Notes: a model not told the origin generated them from the sequence alone. A DNA stretch of 47,644 bases from Bradyrhizobium sp. (GCF_004799405.1 NZ_SSMW01000023.1:1-47644), one strand, 5' to 3'; numbered from the stretch's first letter, positions 27,656 through 34,779 are shown. Translations and numbers: made by a program.

Positions 27656-28701
27656 GCGTGCAACCTTACGTTCAGGTGCGACGGACATAGAAATACATAG
27701 TCATCCGTTCGCCATTCGTGAGAAACGACATCTGCATATAACGGGATCTTGCCAAGGGCGGACGTCATCTCTCTCCAGAGATCGAGCGACAAGGCTTTCC
27801 CCATGCAGAGGTGATTGCCGACACCGAAGATTTTGGACTGGTCCAGAGCCGATTCGGAATACGCAAAAGCCTGGAAATATATCCGAAGCCGGTCACCGGC
27901 ATTGAATCGCGTCCGCTGGTCGGAAAAAGCGTGGATGGCGATCCTCTCGATGTAGGGTACGCCGGTTTCCGGCGGCATTTCCGGATAGATGATTTCGTTC
28001 AAGCGGCGACCCCGGTTCGCGGAAAGGATGGAATAGAGACTGGCACCGATCGTCCCTATCAAGGTATCGCGCCCCAGCACGGCCAAGGCAAGCCGCAAAC
28101 CCACCTCATCTTCCGAGGCATCGGGGTCGAGCTTGCCGACGATCGCGGCGCGCATCAGGCCGAGTTCCGCATCGATGCGTTGACGCTTGCGAGGTCCGAT
28201 CGATTTGTCGAAGATCGTCGAGACCGTTCGACATTGTGCGGCAACGGCGGGCGGCACATCGGTGAGCGGTTCGGTCACGCCGAGAACAAGAGGCAAAAGA
28301 ACCTGGCTTATGATTTCCAACTCGCCTTCCTGACGAAGCGGTTGCAGATGTGCGGCGAGGCTTTTCGACATGCTGTCCGACAGATCGGACTTGCGGGCGG
28401 CCAGATGCGCGGCCACGCGGCGTCGGGCTTTGCGGTGCGCTTCTTCGTGGAGACACATCGGAATATGCAGGAAAGCCAGCAGCACATTCGAAAAGTCGAT
28501 CCCGAGCCGCTTCTCCAGAGCGGCATAATCATCCGAATAGGTCGCAGGGCGGGTATCCGGAGAGGTCAGCAGCCGCTCGCAGCACCCCGGGTCTGATATG
28601 ATCCAGGCTTTGATCACGGGATCAAACACTGGATCCATCCCGCGCAAATACCAGGCATGGCGCTCGGCAGATCGATGGAAGGTCAGGAAGCCCTTATCCA
28701 T
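27652..28701 (-). CDS. Short cytochrome P450 lacking the ExxR arginine
   Basis: A 349-residue soluble P450, about 50 residues shorter than usual bacterial ones. The haem loop is complete: FGVGNHLCMG with the thiolate Cys299. HEEAHRKARRRV fits helix C (HxxxR), and AVLGRDTLIG fits helix I with the acid-alcohol pair Asp-Thr. Where the K helix should have ExxR, the sequence is Glu236-Ile-Ile-Tyr239. The meander between the K helix and the haem loop is also shortened (FQAFAYSESALDQSKIFGVG). It is first in the operon with the carrier protein and hydrolase, suggesting oxidation of a carrier-bound acyl group, as known for BioI-type and carrier-dependent P450s. No ferredoxin gene is adjacent. Start ATG at 28701; the ribosome site is weak. 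Confidence 0.87.
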   Translation of the reverse strand: MDKGFLTFHRSAERHAWYLRGMDPVFDPVIKAWIISDPGCCERLLTSPDTRPATYSDDYAALEKRLGIDFSNVLLAFLHIPMCLHEEAHRKARRRVAAHLAARKSDLSDSMSKSLAAHLQPLRQEGELEIISQVLLPLVLGVTEPLTDVPPAVAAQCRTVSTIFDKSIGPRKRQRIDAELGLMRAAIVGKLDPDASEDEVGLRLALAVLGRDTLIGTIGASLYSILSANRGRRLNEIIYPEMPPETGVPYIERIAIHAFSDQRTRFNAGDRLRIYFQAFAYSESALDQSKIFGVGNHLCMGKALSLDLWREMTSALGKIPLYADVVSHEWRTDDYVFLCPSHLNVRLHA

Positions 28702-28903
28702 AGCGGTTCCGCATTCTTGCTCCTGACATGACCGAGCCGCGGCTTCCGGTCATCGGCGACCCGGTCAGCGACTGTCGGGGGTCGGCTGAACGGCCGGAGC
28801 GAGCACCTTATTCTCGGCGTCGCCAAGTTAAAGGGTCACTGCAACAGCTTGGCTTGGTCCCGCCTCGCACATCAAAAAACCAACGTGCTGAACCCCAATA
28901 GAC

Positions 28904-28949
28904 TGGTGCTGCCAGACAGGATTGAACTGTCGACCTCTCCATTACCAAT
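28904..28949. repeat. Left attachment repeat (tRNA-Thr 3' fragment)
   Basis: 46 bases identical to 34143-34188. On the minus strand it corresponds to the tRNA-Thr 3' end from the anticodon loop through the T arm and acceptor to CCA. The match ends abruptly after CCAAT, where the rest of the tRNA is missing. Confidence 0.9.
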
Positions 28950-29066
28950 TATGAGGTCTGTAATATCCTGAGATTACTCAGCATTTCCGAAATATCAAAA
29001 ATGCCATTGCTATAAGGGTTTCCCGCTTTACGATGGTTCCTTGAGATTACCCGTGATTCCCACCAT

Positions 29067-29085
29067 GTGGTTACGCGGTGGTTCC
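29067..29085 (+). repeat. Inner direct repeat, left copy (possible integrase arm site)
   Basis: 19 bases, GTGGTTACGCGGTGGTTCC, identical and in the same orientation to 34057-34075. Additional shorter GTGGTTCC and GATGGTTCC copies surround it. It lies about 120 bases inside the left attachment repeat, the distance expected of an arm-type integrase binding site; that role is inferred. Confidence 0.6.
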
Positions 29086-29109
29086 GTGGTTCCTGAAGGA
29101 CGCTCGGCA

Positions 29110-30414
29110 GTGGCATCATCCCAGATCACTAAACGGCGGATTGACGGCCTAAAGCCTCAAAAAACCGAATACTTCGTTTGGGACGGCTCGCTGCCGGGCT
29201 TTGGTGTGCGCGTTCAGATCACGGGTTCGATGTCCTATGTCGTGAAATACCGGGCTGGCAGCGGTCGCAGTGCGCCTACCAGACGCCTTACGGTGGGAAA
29301 GGTTGGCACAATTACCCCGGACGAAGCCCGGACGTTGGCTAAGAGGACGTTGGGCTCTGTCGCCCATGGTGCCGATCCGGCAGCCCAGCGGGCCGCTGAC
29401 AAGCGTGCATCCACCCTCGCGGAGGTGGCTGAGCAATTCCTGATCGAGCATGTAGAGGCCAAGCGCTCGGCATCCTCCGCCAGATCGTACCGGGACTTGC
29501 TGGAGAGGCTGGCTTCTCCGGAAATCGGGAAGCGCAAGGCCGACAAGATCACATCCGCCGAAATTCAGCGGCTCCACAGCAAGAATGCCCACACTCCCTA
29601 TCAAGCTAACCGGTTGCTTCGTGTCCTCAGTAGCCTTTTTACCTTCGCAGGAAAGACTCATGTTGTACCGGTCGGGTTCAATCCCTGCCGGGGGATCGAA
29701 TACTTCCCGGAAGAAGGCCGCGAACGATACCTGACGACGCCGGAGTTGGCGCAGATTGGGGAAGCCATCCGAGAGGCCGAAACTGTCGGGCTGCCCTATA
29801 CGGTGGACGACACCAAGCCCAAGGCCAAACATGCGCCCAAGGAAGACAACCGCCGCACCGTTATTGGACCGCACGCCGCCGGTGCTCTCAGGTTGCTGAT
29901 CTTCACCGGCGCTCGGCTCAGGGAAATTCTGCACCTGAAATGGGACCATGTTGATTTCGAGCGCGGGCTATTGCTGTTGCCGAAAAGCAAGACCGGCAAG
30001 AAGACCATTGTGCTGAACGCCCCAGCCTTGGCAATTCTGAATGAGCTGCCCAGAGCGAGCAGCTTTGTTATTGCGGGCAGCTCGGCGGATAAGCCCCGTT
30101 CCGATCTCAAGAAGCCATGGAAAGCCGTTTCCGCATATGCGGGCCTGACTGGCGTCCGCATCCACGATCTGCGCCACACTCACGCCTCGGTGGGAGCCGG
30201 TGCCGGGCTTGGCCTGCCGATTATTGGCAAGCTGCTAGGTCACACGCAAAGCGCAACGACGCAACGCTATGCCCATCTCGACAATGACCCGTTGAAAAAA
30301 GCATCCGAACATATCGGGAGCCGGTTGGCGACGGCAATGGGCGAAGTAAAGGCCCCGCGCGCGAACGTCACCGACATATCGAAGGCGAAACGATCAAAGA
30401 ACCGGCGCAGATGA
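29110..30414 (+). CDS. Tyrosine-type site-specific integrase
   Basis: A 434-residue P4-like integrase. The N-terminal DUF4102-type arm-binding domain (KRRIDGLKPQKTEYFVWD, VKYRAG) is followed by a core-binding SAM-like domain (~115-200) and the catalytic domain. Active-site residues are visible: Arg in FTGARLREIL, His-x-x-Arg in HDLRHTHAS, His in LLGHTQSATTQ, and the nucleophile Tyr in RYAHL. I prefer the GTG at 29110, with AAGGA nine bases upstream. Open frame continues to a TTG at 29041, and the ATG at 29065 lies just before the 19-bp repeat. It should catalyse insertion and excision between the two tRNA-Thr-derived repeats. Confidence 0.93.
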   Translation: MASSQITKRRIDGLKPQKTEYFVWDGSLPGFGVRVQITGSMSYVVKYRAGSGRSAPTRRLTVGKVGTITPDEARTLAKRTLGSVAHGADPAAQRAADKRASTLAEVAEQFLIEHVEAKRSASSARSYRDLLERLASPEIGKRKADKITSAEIQRLHSKNAHTPYQANRLLRVLSSLFTFAGKTHVVPVGFNPCRGIEYFPEEGRERYLTTPELAQIGEAIREAETVGLPYTVDDTKPKAKHAPKEDNRRTVIGPHAAGALRLLIFTGARLREILHLKWDHVDFERGLLLLPKSKTGKKTIVLNAPALAILNELPRASSFVIAGSSADKPRSDLKKPWKAVSAYAGLTGVRIHDLRHTHASVGAGAGLGLPIIGKLLGHTQSATTQRYAHLDNDPLKKASEHIGSRLATAMGEVKAPRANVTDISKAKRSKNRRR

Positions 30415-30594
30415 GACACCCGTTGGGGCTATGTCCGCGGTTGCGCCCCCGTCAACAGGACATTTCCACGGGTTGAAGCCCTAGCCTGTTGCACCTAAAT
30501 TCATGATCAGCGCGGCTAGGGTAGCTCCCGAAAGGCTGGTCCGCACCAGCCTGCCGCTTAGTCCCCTCGCGGTTGCACTAGCGGACTGCTGGCC

Positions 30595-31341
30595 ATGGTT
30601 CTCAAAAAACCGGTAATAACTGACTCTAATCTCCCTGAACCGAAAGCTATCGACGACGATTGGCTCAGAGCTATCTTCGATGCCTTCGCTGTTGAGCCCG
30701 AGCGTCGAGACGCGACCAAGAAGTATATATTGACCCTTATCAGGGAATGGCCTGTCGAGATGAGAGAAATAAGGCTGCAACCAAGTCGAGATGCAGACCG
30801 GCAGAAAATAGACGATGCGGCTGGGAAGATACGGCAGGCCATCGAGCTTCTAAGCAGCGTTGGACCAGCGGGGCGGGAGGCGCTGCGGTCAGCGACGCCA
30901 TCTCCCATAAGTAAAATGCTTAACACCGGATGGTTACGAGAGGAATTCCCAGATGAGGACACGCTGCCATTGCGATCTTCTGGCCTCGCTGAAGTTCGTT
31001 CTCCACGAAGGAGCCGTCAAGTCTACGTTGAAGAAGACACAGAGGAGGGTCGTTACCACGCGGTGAACCACAGGCCGTCACAAACGATCACCGCTATCTT
31101 GCGAGATATCGATGCCGCCGTGTCTCAATCGCTTGTCATCACAAAAGAAGCTGGCGGGAGGAAGCCCGCCACCCTCCGAGAGTTCTTCATTGTGAACCTG
31201 TATGAAGCATGGCGGATCAGCGGTAAGCCGGTTGAGGCTAGCCAAGAGTTCTTCGACTTTTGTGGAGCTGTTTTCGAGGGGGTCGGGTGGTCCGATCAAG
31301 GTATAGCCGATGAGGTCTTGAAGTCGATGCGGGGCTTATAG
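30595..31341 (+). CDS. Hypothetical protein of the integrated element
   Basis: A 248-residue protein I do not recognise. It is soluble, mixed acidic/basic and without membrane segments. An N-terminal helical part (DDDWLRAIFDAFAVEP, YILTLIREWP) and a C-terminal helical part (TLREFFIVNLYEAWRISG, FFDFCGAVFEGVGWSDQG) flank a polar linker with SPRRSRQVYVEEDTEEGRY. The codon pattern is that of a real gene but less GC-biased than the chromosome. It ends in TAG, and the same frame stays open for another 112 codons, which encode a Rep-like fragment. It is therefore either an independent gene or the front half of a longer, interrupted one. Confidence 0.65.
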   Translation: MVLKKPVITDSNLPEPKAIDDDWLRAIFDAFAVEPERRDATKKYILTLIREWPVEMREIRLQPSRDADRQKIDDAAGKIRQAIELLSSVGPAGREALRSATPSPISKMLNTGWLREEFPDEDTLPLRSSGLAEVRSPRRSRQVYVEEDTEEGRYHAVNHRPSQTITAILRDIDAAVSQSLVITKEAGGRKPATLREFFIVNLYEAWRISGKPVEASQEFFDFCGAVFEGVGWSDQGIADEVLKSMRGL

Positions 31342-31680
31342 TCCGGAGCGATCCGAAGTTTTATCGGTGACCTTCCCGTACCTAAATGGAGGAAGAAGTC
31401 TTCAGTCTCAGATATTATTATCAACGACGGCCTTCATTTTCATGCGATTTTGCTCATTCCACCCAAGTCATTGCTTAAGGTCTCCGTTGAAGAACATTTT
31501 GATAAGCATTCGGAAAACTATTTGGGTGACCGACGCACGATTGATCGGATCGATATTGAGCCAATCAAGACGAAGGCCGCATTCAAGGCGACTGATTACG
31601 TTTTAAAATCTATTAAGCGGGGATTCTTCTCTTACGACGACATACTAATTTTGCCAAAGGCGTTATCGGAAATGAGCTAG
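31342..31680 (+). pseudogene. HUH-endonuclease (Rep/relaxase-like) C-terminal fragment
   Basis: 112 codons are open from the TAG at 31339-31341 to a TAG at 31680, without any ATG or GTG; a TTG at 31450 is the only common start and falls inside the domain. The reading contains LHFHAILLIPP, which fits the metal-binding His-hydrophobic-His motif of rolling-circle Rep proteins. Further on, ATDYVLKSIKRG fits the catalytic Tyr-xx-Lys helix. The N-terminal Rep motif is missing. It shares a frame with the gene just upstream, so a nonsense mutation or a deletion has cut it off from its start. The assignment rests on the motif spacing only. Confidence 0.5.
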
Positions 31681-32049
31681 CCTGATTTGGTAGCTATCTA
31701 GTTTCTTCGATTGTAAAACAAACATAGTCGTTCTTGAATTGTAAAACGCAGACACCATTCAATTGTAACACGTCAACACAACTCGACTTGTAAGACGAAA
31801 AGAGAGAAAACAATTCTGCGGCTTCTCTGCGCGTGCGCGTTTTCACACAGGCTGGACCCAAAGCGGACATTCAGCACTAGAGACACCGACCTGAATTTGG
31901 CATAGCGTCCCTTCCAACATCGCTTGCTTGAGATATCGGGCGCCGCTCACGTCGGGGCGTCCAAATCGGAAATGCTCAGCAGCGATACTTGCTTGCTGCG
32001 AGATGAGGAATCTTTGGGCTCTGGTTGCTGATGTCCGCTTGGGGCTGCG
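31681..32049. other. Repeat-bearing intergenic region inside the element
   Basis: About 369 bases with no gene. The left half is AT-rich and carries four spaced TTGTAA repeats (see the separate entry). Further right, GACCCAAAGCGGACAT (31855-31870) faces an imperfect inverted copy ATGTCCGCTTGGGGC (32031-32045) just before the hydroxylase gene. This pair could be the ends of a lost insert or only chance similarity. Confidence 0.5.
31711..31796. repeat. Four spaced TTGTAARAC-type direct repeats
   Basis: TTGTAAAAC at 31711 and 31739, TTGTAACAC at 31763 and TTGTAAGAC at 31788, all in one orientation with start-to-start steps of 28, 24 and 25 bases. Flanking bases are partly shared (AATTGTAA). The pattern fits plasmid iterons or the multiple terminal repeats of IS21-family elements. 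No transposase is present beside it. Confidence 0.65.
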
Positions 32050-32817
32050 ATGAACACGACACTGCGAGACAGGATTGGCAATTGGGCAACCCGTCTCGGA
32101 TGGAGGATTGTATGGAGCCTCGACGATTTCTACGCCCGCTTCAGCAAGCTCGGTGATCACGAGTTTTTTGACAATCGCGAATTCCCCTGGATACCGGACA
32201 TCGAAGCGGACTGGCGCAAGGTCCGGGCCGAGCTGGATGGGCTCTTGCCGTACACGTCCGACTTGCCGAACTTCCAGGATATTTCCAGAGAGCAGCGCGA
32301 TCTCAGTCAGGACGATGGCTGGAAGACCTACTTCTTTTACGCCTTCGGCCTGAAAGCCTGGGGTGCCTGTCGCCGCTGTCCTGAAACAGCGAAGCTTCTG
32401 CAACGTATTCCCGGCATGAAAACCGCATTCTTCTCGATCCTCGCACCGGGCAAGCGGCTGCCAAGGCATCGCGGGCCGTACAAAGGGGTGCTTCGCCTTC
32501 ATCTCGGCCTGCTGATCCCCGAGCCGGCGGAACGCTGCGCGATCGTCGTCAATTCCAAGCTGCGGCATTGGCAGGAGGGTAAGGCACTAATATTCGACGA
32601 TTGCTTTTTTCATGAAGCCTGGAACGAGACCGACTCGTTTCGGGTCGTGCTGTTCGTGGACCTGATCCGGCCCATGCGCTTCCCGGCAAACATTGTAAAC
32701 GCGGTGATGATCTGGGGGATCGCACTCTCGCCGTTCGTGCTTGGGTCGGCCAGGGGGTATTTTCGCTGGGAACGTCGCTTCGAAAAAATAATGAACCAGA
32801 GAAAGCCAACGCGTTAG
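32050..32817 (+). CDS. Aspartyl/asparaginyl beta-hydroxylase-family dioxygenase
   Basis: A 255-residue Fe(II)/2-oxoglutarate oxygenase of the family that includes LpxO (lipid A 2-hydroxylase) and aspartyl hydroxylases. The first Fe ligand is His140 in PRHRGPYKGVLRLHLGL and the second is His188 in IFDDCFFHEAWNETD. The Arg in SFRVVLFVDLIRP is placed to bind 2-oxoglutarate. A hydrophobic C-terminal stretch (NIVNAVMIWGIALSPFVLG) suggests membrane association, in keeping with an LpxO-like role. The ATG follows GGGGCTGCG. It is cargo of the tRNA-Thr element, and the gene downstream is also oxygenase-like. The true substrate (lipid A, a peptide or a free amino acid) is unknown. Confidence 0.82.
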   Translation: MNTTLRDRIGNWATRLGWRIVWSLDDFYARFSKLGDHEFFDNREFPWIPDIEADWRKVRAELDGLLPYTSDLPNFQDISREQRDLSQDDGWKTYFFYAFGLKAWGACRRCPETAKLLQRIPGMKTAFFSILAPGKRLPRHRGPYKGVLRLHLGLLIPEPAERCAIVVNSKLRHWQEGKALIFDDCFFHEAWNETDSFRVVLFVDLIRPMRFPANIVNAVMIWGIALSPFVLGSARGYFRWERRFEKIMNQRKPTR

Positions 32818-32830
32818 TCCGCGTCGCCGC

Positions 32831-33691
32831 ATGCCTGGAACAGCTTGCTCGAAAAAAGGCTTCGGCACGTTCGCGCCGGCGCCTTCCACACTGCCGGAAG
32901 GAGAGATTGCGGTGGCGCTCGCCATGCGACACGGCTCCGCCCAGTACTATGAGCTGGCCCAGAGGCTGAACAAGGTTCTGCTGGATAGATTTGGATGGCT
33001 ATATCAGCGCGTCCTGGACGTACTGTCGAAAGAAATGGCAGCGCCTTGCTGTTATGCGCAGAAATTTGCATTGTCCGGATTTCACATCTTTCAGACTGAA
33101 CCCCTCTTTATAAGTATCCCCGCGAAAATCCACTGCGATCTGCAATACGAACGGCTGGACTGGGCGGGGATTTCGGCACCGGATTTCAGCAATCCTTTGT
33201 CATTCACACTTTCAATTGCGCTTCCGGCAGCAGGTGGCGGGCTTAATATATGGAATATTCAACATGCTGATATGCACGGACTCTCGATTCCGGAGCTGCG
33301 AGCTTTGTTCCATGCGCATCCAGGCAGTTACGAACCCTATCGGGTCGGCGAGCTTAGCGGCCCTGGATCAAACCCCGGTCAGCCATCACGTCCGCGTTGC
33401 ATCACCAACCGATCATCGAATGCGATCACCGGCGCCAGCAGACATAGAAACGCGATCCAAACCCAAACAACTAAACCGGTGTACCAAAAAAGAGAGCTGA
33501 TCATTTATTCCACCTTCCTCTTCCGCGGGGGCGCGCCCGATGCCAGGGCCTTGCTCAATCCGAACGAAGATCGAAACTCGAACTCAAACTATCCTGAACC
33601 TCAATTGCCGCGCGGTGCGCCAGGTCGCCATCCGCTTCGCCAAGGTCCAATACCGAGATCGACCAATTGCAGCCGGCCCGATCGTCGATGA
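32831..33691 (+). CDS. Prolyl-hydroxylase-like protein with abnormal C-terminus
   Basis: Residues ~1-178 look like a genuine protein, with a possible Fe-binding HxD pair His101/Asp103 in KIHCDLQYERLDW and a strand-rich core (PLSFTLSIALPAAGGGLNIWNI, PYRVGEL) as in small 2-oxoglutarate oxygenases. The second Fe ligand and the oxoglutarate Arg are not seen. After YRVGEL (about base 33364) the translation becomes Pro/Arg/Ser/Asn-rich and low in hydrophobics. It then overlaps a convincing minus-strand gene at 33555. The likely cause is a frameshift or loss of the true C-terminus, so this may be a pseudogene. The start is 13 bases after the hydroxylase stop. Confidence 0.5.
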   Translation: MPGTACSKKGFGTFAPAPSTLPEGEIAVALAMRHGSAQYYELAQRLNKVLLDRFGWLYQRVLDVLSKEMAAPCCYAQKFALSGFHIFQTEPLFISIPAKIHCDLQYERLDWAGISAPDFSNPLSFTLSIALPAAGGGLNIWNIQHADMHGLSIPELRALFHAHPGSYEPYRVGELSGPGSNPGQPSRPRCITNRSSNAITGASRHRNAIQTQTTKPVYQKRELIIYSTFLFRGGAPDARALLNPNEDRNSNSNYPEPQLPRGAPGRHPLRQGPIPRSTNCSRPDRR

Positions 33692-33797
33692 TGGAATGAA
33701 TGCCGACGTCGACGACAGTCGCGCAGCCGCGATAGGCTCGGATGTGTCCCAAAGCCATTTGCTTCAGCTCTTCGGCGGACTTTCGAATTTTCGACAT
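33555..33797 (-). CDS. Small conserved hypothetical protein
   Basis: An 80-residue soluble protein (start KIRKSAEELKQMALGHIRAY, then DVGIHSI, RAGCNWSISVLDLG, HRAAIEVQDSL). The segment is well ordered and of natural composition. I recall similar small proteins scattered in Bradyrhizobium genomes, but no function is known to me. I prefer the ATG at 33797 to the upstream one at 33809 because the repeated family-like start is MSKIRKS. It overlaps the degraded tail of the plus-strand oxygenase-like gene on the opposite strand. Confidence 0.6.
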   Translation of the reverse strand: MSKIRKSAEELKQMALGHIRAYRGCATVVDVGIHSIIDDRAGCNWSISVLDLGEADGDLAHRAAIEVQDSLSSSFDLRSD

Positions 33798-34142
33798 GGA
33801 AAGGATCAAAAAAACAGACTGGCGGAATGCCGCTAACCAAAGGCAACCGGCGAGCGGGATCAGGGTTGCGCGGATGGCTCAAAAGAAAAGAGCCCCGGCA
33901 ATGAACCCGGTGCCCTTGGTGGCCCGAAACGTGCTTGTAAAATTGCGCCTTGGTGGGTTACACCCATTCCACCCCCATCGCGGCACTCCTTACCTTGATC
34001 GCCGCAACTACCCGGCTGCGGCGGCCATTTTTCGAACAGTAGCCAACAGTAGCCGCGTGGTTACGCGGTGGTTCCTTTGAAGATCGACGAGAAGAGCCGC
34101 GCAAATAGATCAATAAAATTATAATGATTTCAATTAGATGGT
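33798..34142. other. Right-end non-coding part of the integrated element
   Basis: About 345 bases without a supportable gene. It contains a short GTAGCCAACAGTAGCC tandem (AACAGTAGCC twice near 34034-34054), the right copy of the 19-bp inner repeat and an AT-rich stretch (34100-34140) directly before the tRNA-Thr 3' end. Such AT-rich bends with repeats are usual in phage-type attachment regions. Confidence 0.5.
34057..34075 (+). repeat. Inner direct repeat, right copy (possible integrase arm site)
   Basis: Identical to 29067-29085 over 19 bases and in the same orientation. It is about 68 bases inside the right attachment repeat. Confidence 0.6.
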
Positions 34143-34188
34143 TGGTGCTGCCAGACAGGATTGAACTGTCGACCTCTCCATTACCAAT
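34143..34188. repeat. Right attachment repeat within tRNA-Thr
   Basis: 46 bases identical to 28904-28949. It forms the 3' part of the intact tRNA-Thr gene from the CCA end back into the anticodon stem, the common crossover segment for tyrosine integrases. Confidence 0.9.
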
Positions 34189-34217
34189 GGAGTGCTCTAC
34201 CACTGAGCTACGGCAGC
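34143..34217 (-). tRNA. tRNA-Thr (anticodon GGT)
   Basis: On the minus strand GCTGCCG pairs with TGGCAGC as acceptor stem (one G-T pair). TAGCTCAGTGGTAGAGC forms the D arm, CTCCA-TTGGTAA-TGGAG the anticodon arm with GGT, and AGGTC with GACAG...CTGTC the variable and T arms. The discriminator A and an encoded CCA end the gene at 34143. It is intact despite serving as the integration site. Confidence 0.95.
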
Positions 34218-34332
34218 GTGCCTGAGGCGGGAATCGGTCAAAAAGCCTCCGCGGGGCGGGCCGATCCTTGCCACAAGGCCCCCTTGCGCGCAAGCGCGCG
34301 GCCGGCCGGCGGCGCCCCAACGGGGGCTGGAA

Positions 34333-34779
34333 TCAGCGCTGCGCGCCAGCGGTTTCCTTGAGCCGGGCCAATTGCGGGCCGATTCGGTTCCCCATTTCCT
34401 CGCCGAGCGCAGCCAGCGCCTTGATCGGGCGGACCATGACCTCGAATTCGACCATTTCGCCGGCCTCGTTGAATTTCAGGAGATCGATGCCCTTGAGCTG
34501 CCATTTGCCGATATTGGCGGAAAATTCCAGCGCGGCGTCGTGGGGGCCGGCGAAAAACGTCCGGTGATAGCGAAAATTCTCGAAAATCTGCACCACCGTG
34601 GTCAGCACCAGCAGGGTCGCAGGCCGCCCCGGAATCGGCGATTGCACGAACGGCGAGCGAAACACAATATGTTCCGACAGCAGCGAGGCCAGCAGGTCGC
34701 GATCGCCGGAGGCGACAAAGCGATGCCAGCCGTCCAGGGTCCGCTGCGGCAAAGGCGCCAATGCGTAGTTTTCGCCCAT
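34333..34779 (-). CDS. SnoaL-like nuclear transport factor 2 family protein
   Basis: A 148-residue protein of the NTF2-like fold. The helix TLDGWHRFVASGDRDLLASLLSE followed by VFRSPF and a later run of strands (ALEFSANIGKWQLKGIDLLKF, EMVEFEVMVRP) is the usual SnoaL-like pattern. Such small cone-shaped proteins act as isomerases, cyclases or ligand-binding subunits. This one has no assignable reaction. I chose the ATG at 34779 with GGAGAAC just upstream; a longer frame adds 21 atypical residues. It is divergent from the small basic protein at 34810. Confidence 0.8.
   Translation of the reverse strand: MGENYALAPLPQRTLDGWHRFVASGDRDLLASLLSEHIVFRSPFVQSPIPGRPATLLVLTTVVQIFENFRYHRTFFAGPHDAALEFSANIGKWQLKGIDLLKFNEAGEMVEFEVMVRPIKALAALGEEMGNRIGPQLARLKETAGAQR

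Larger units (their letters stand above)
28702..29109. other. Junction between P450 operon and integrated element
   Basis: About 408 bases with no convincing gene. The left 200 bases should contain the P450 operon promoter (minus strand), which I cannot place. The left copy of the tRNA-Thr-derived repeat lies at 28904-28949. To its right is an AT-richer segment (28950-29045), then several GGTTCC-containing repeats before the integrase start. Confidence 0.5.
28904..34188. mobile_element. Integrated element of about 5.2 kb in tRNA-Thr
   Basis: The segment is bounded by 46-bp exact direct repeats (28904-28949 and 34143-34188). The right copy is the 3' part of an intact tRNA-Thr gene including the encoded CCA, and the left copy is a truncated tRNA fragment. 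A tyrosine integrase starts about 160 bases inside the left repeat. The interior is visibly less GC-rich than the chromosome around it and holds unknown genes, a Rep-like fragment, a repeat array and two oxygenase-like genes. This is the classical layout of a genomic island or small integrative element. With no intact replication or transfer genes seen, it may be a decayed or satellite element. Confidence 0.85.

Noticed and set aside
31855..32045. Inverted pair of GACCCAAAGCGGACAT-like sequences as ends of an insertion sequence.
   Set aside because: The interior of ~160 bases has no transposase, the match is imperfect and no target duplication is visible. Kept only as a remark.
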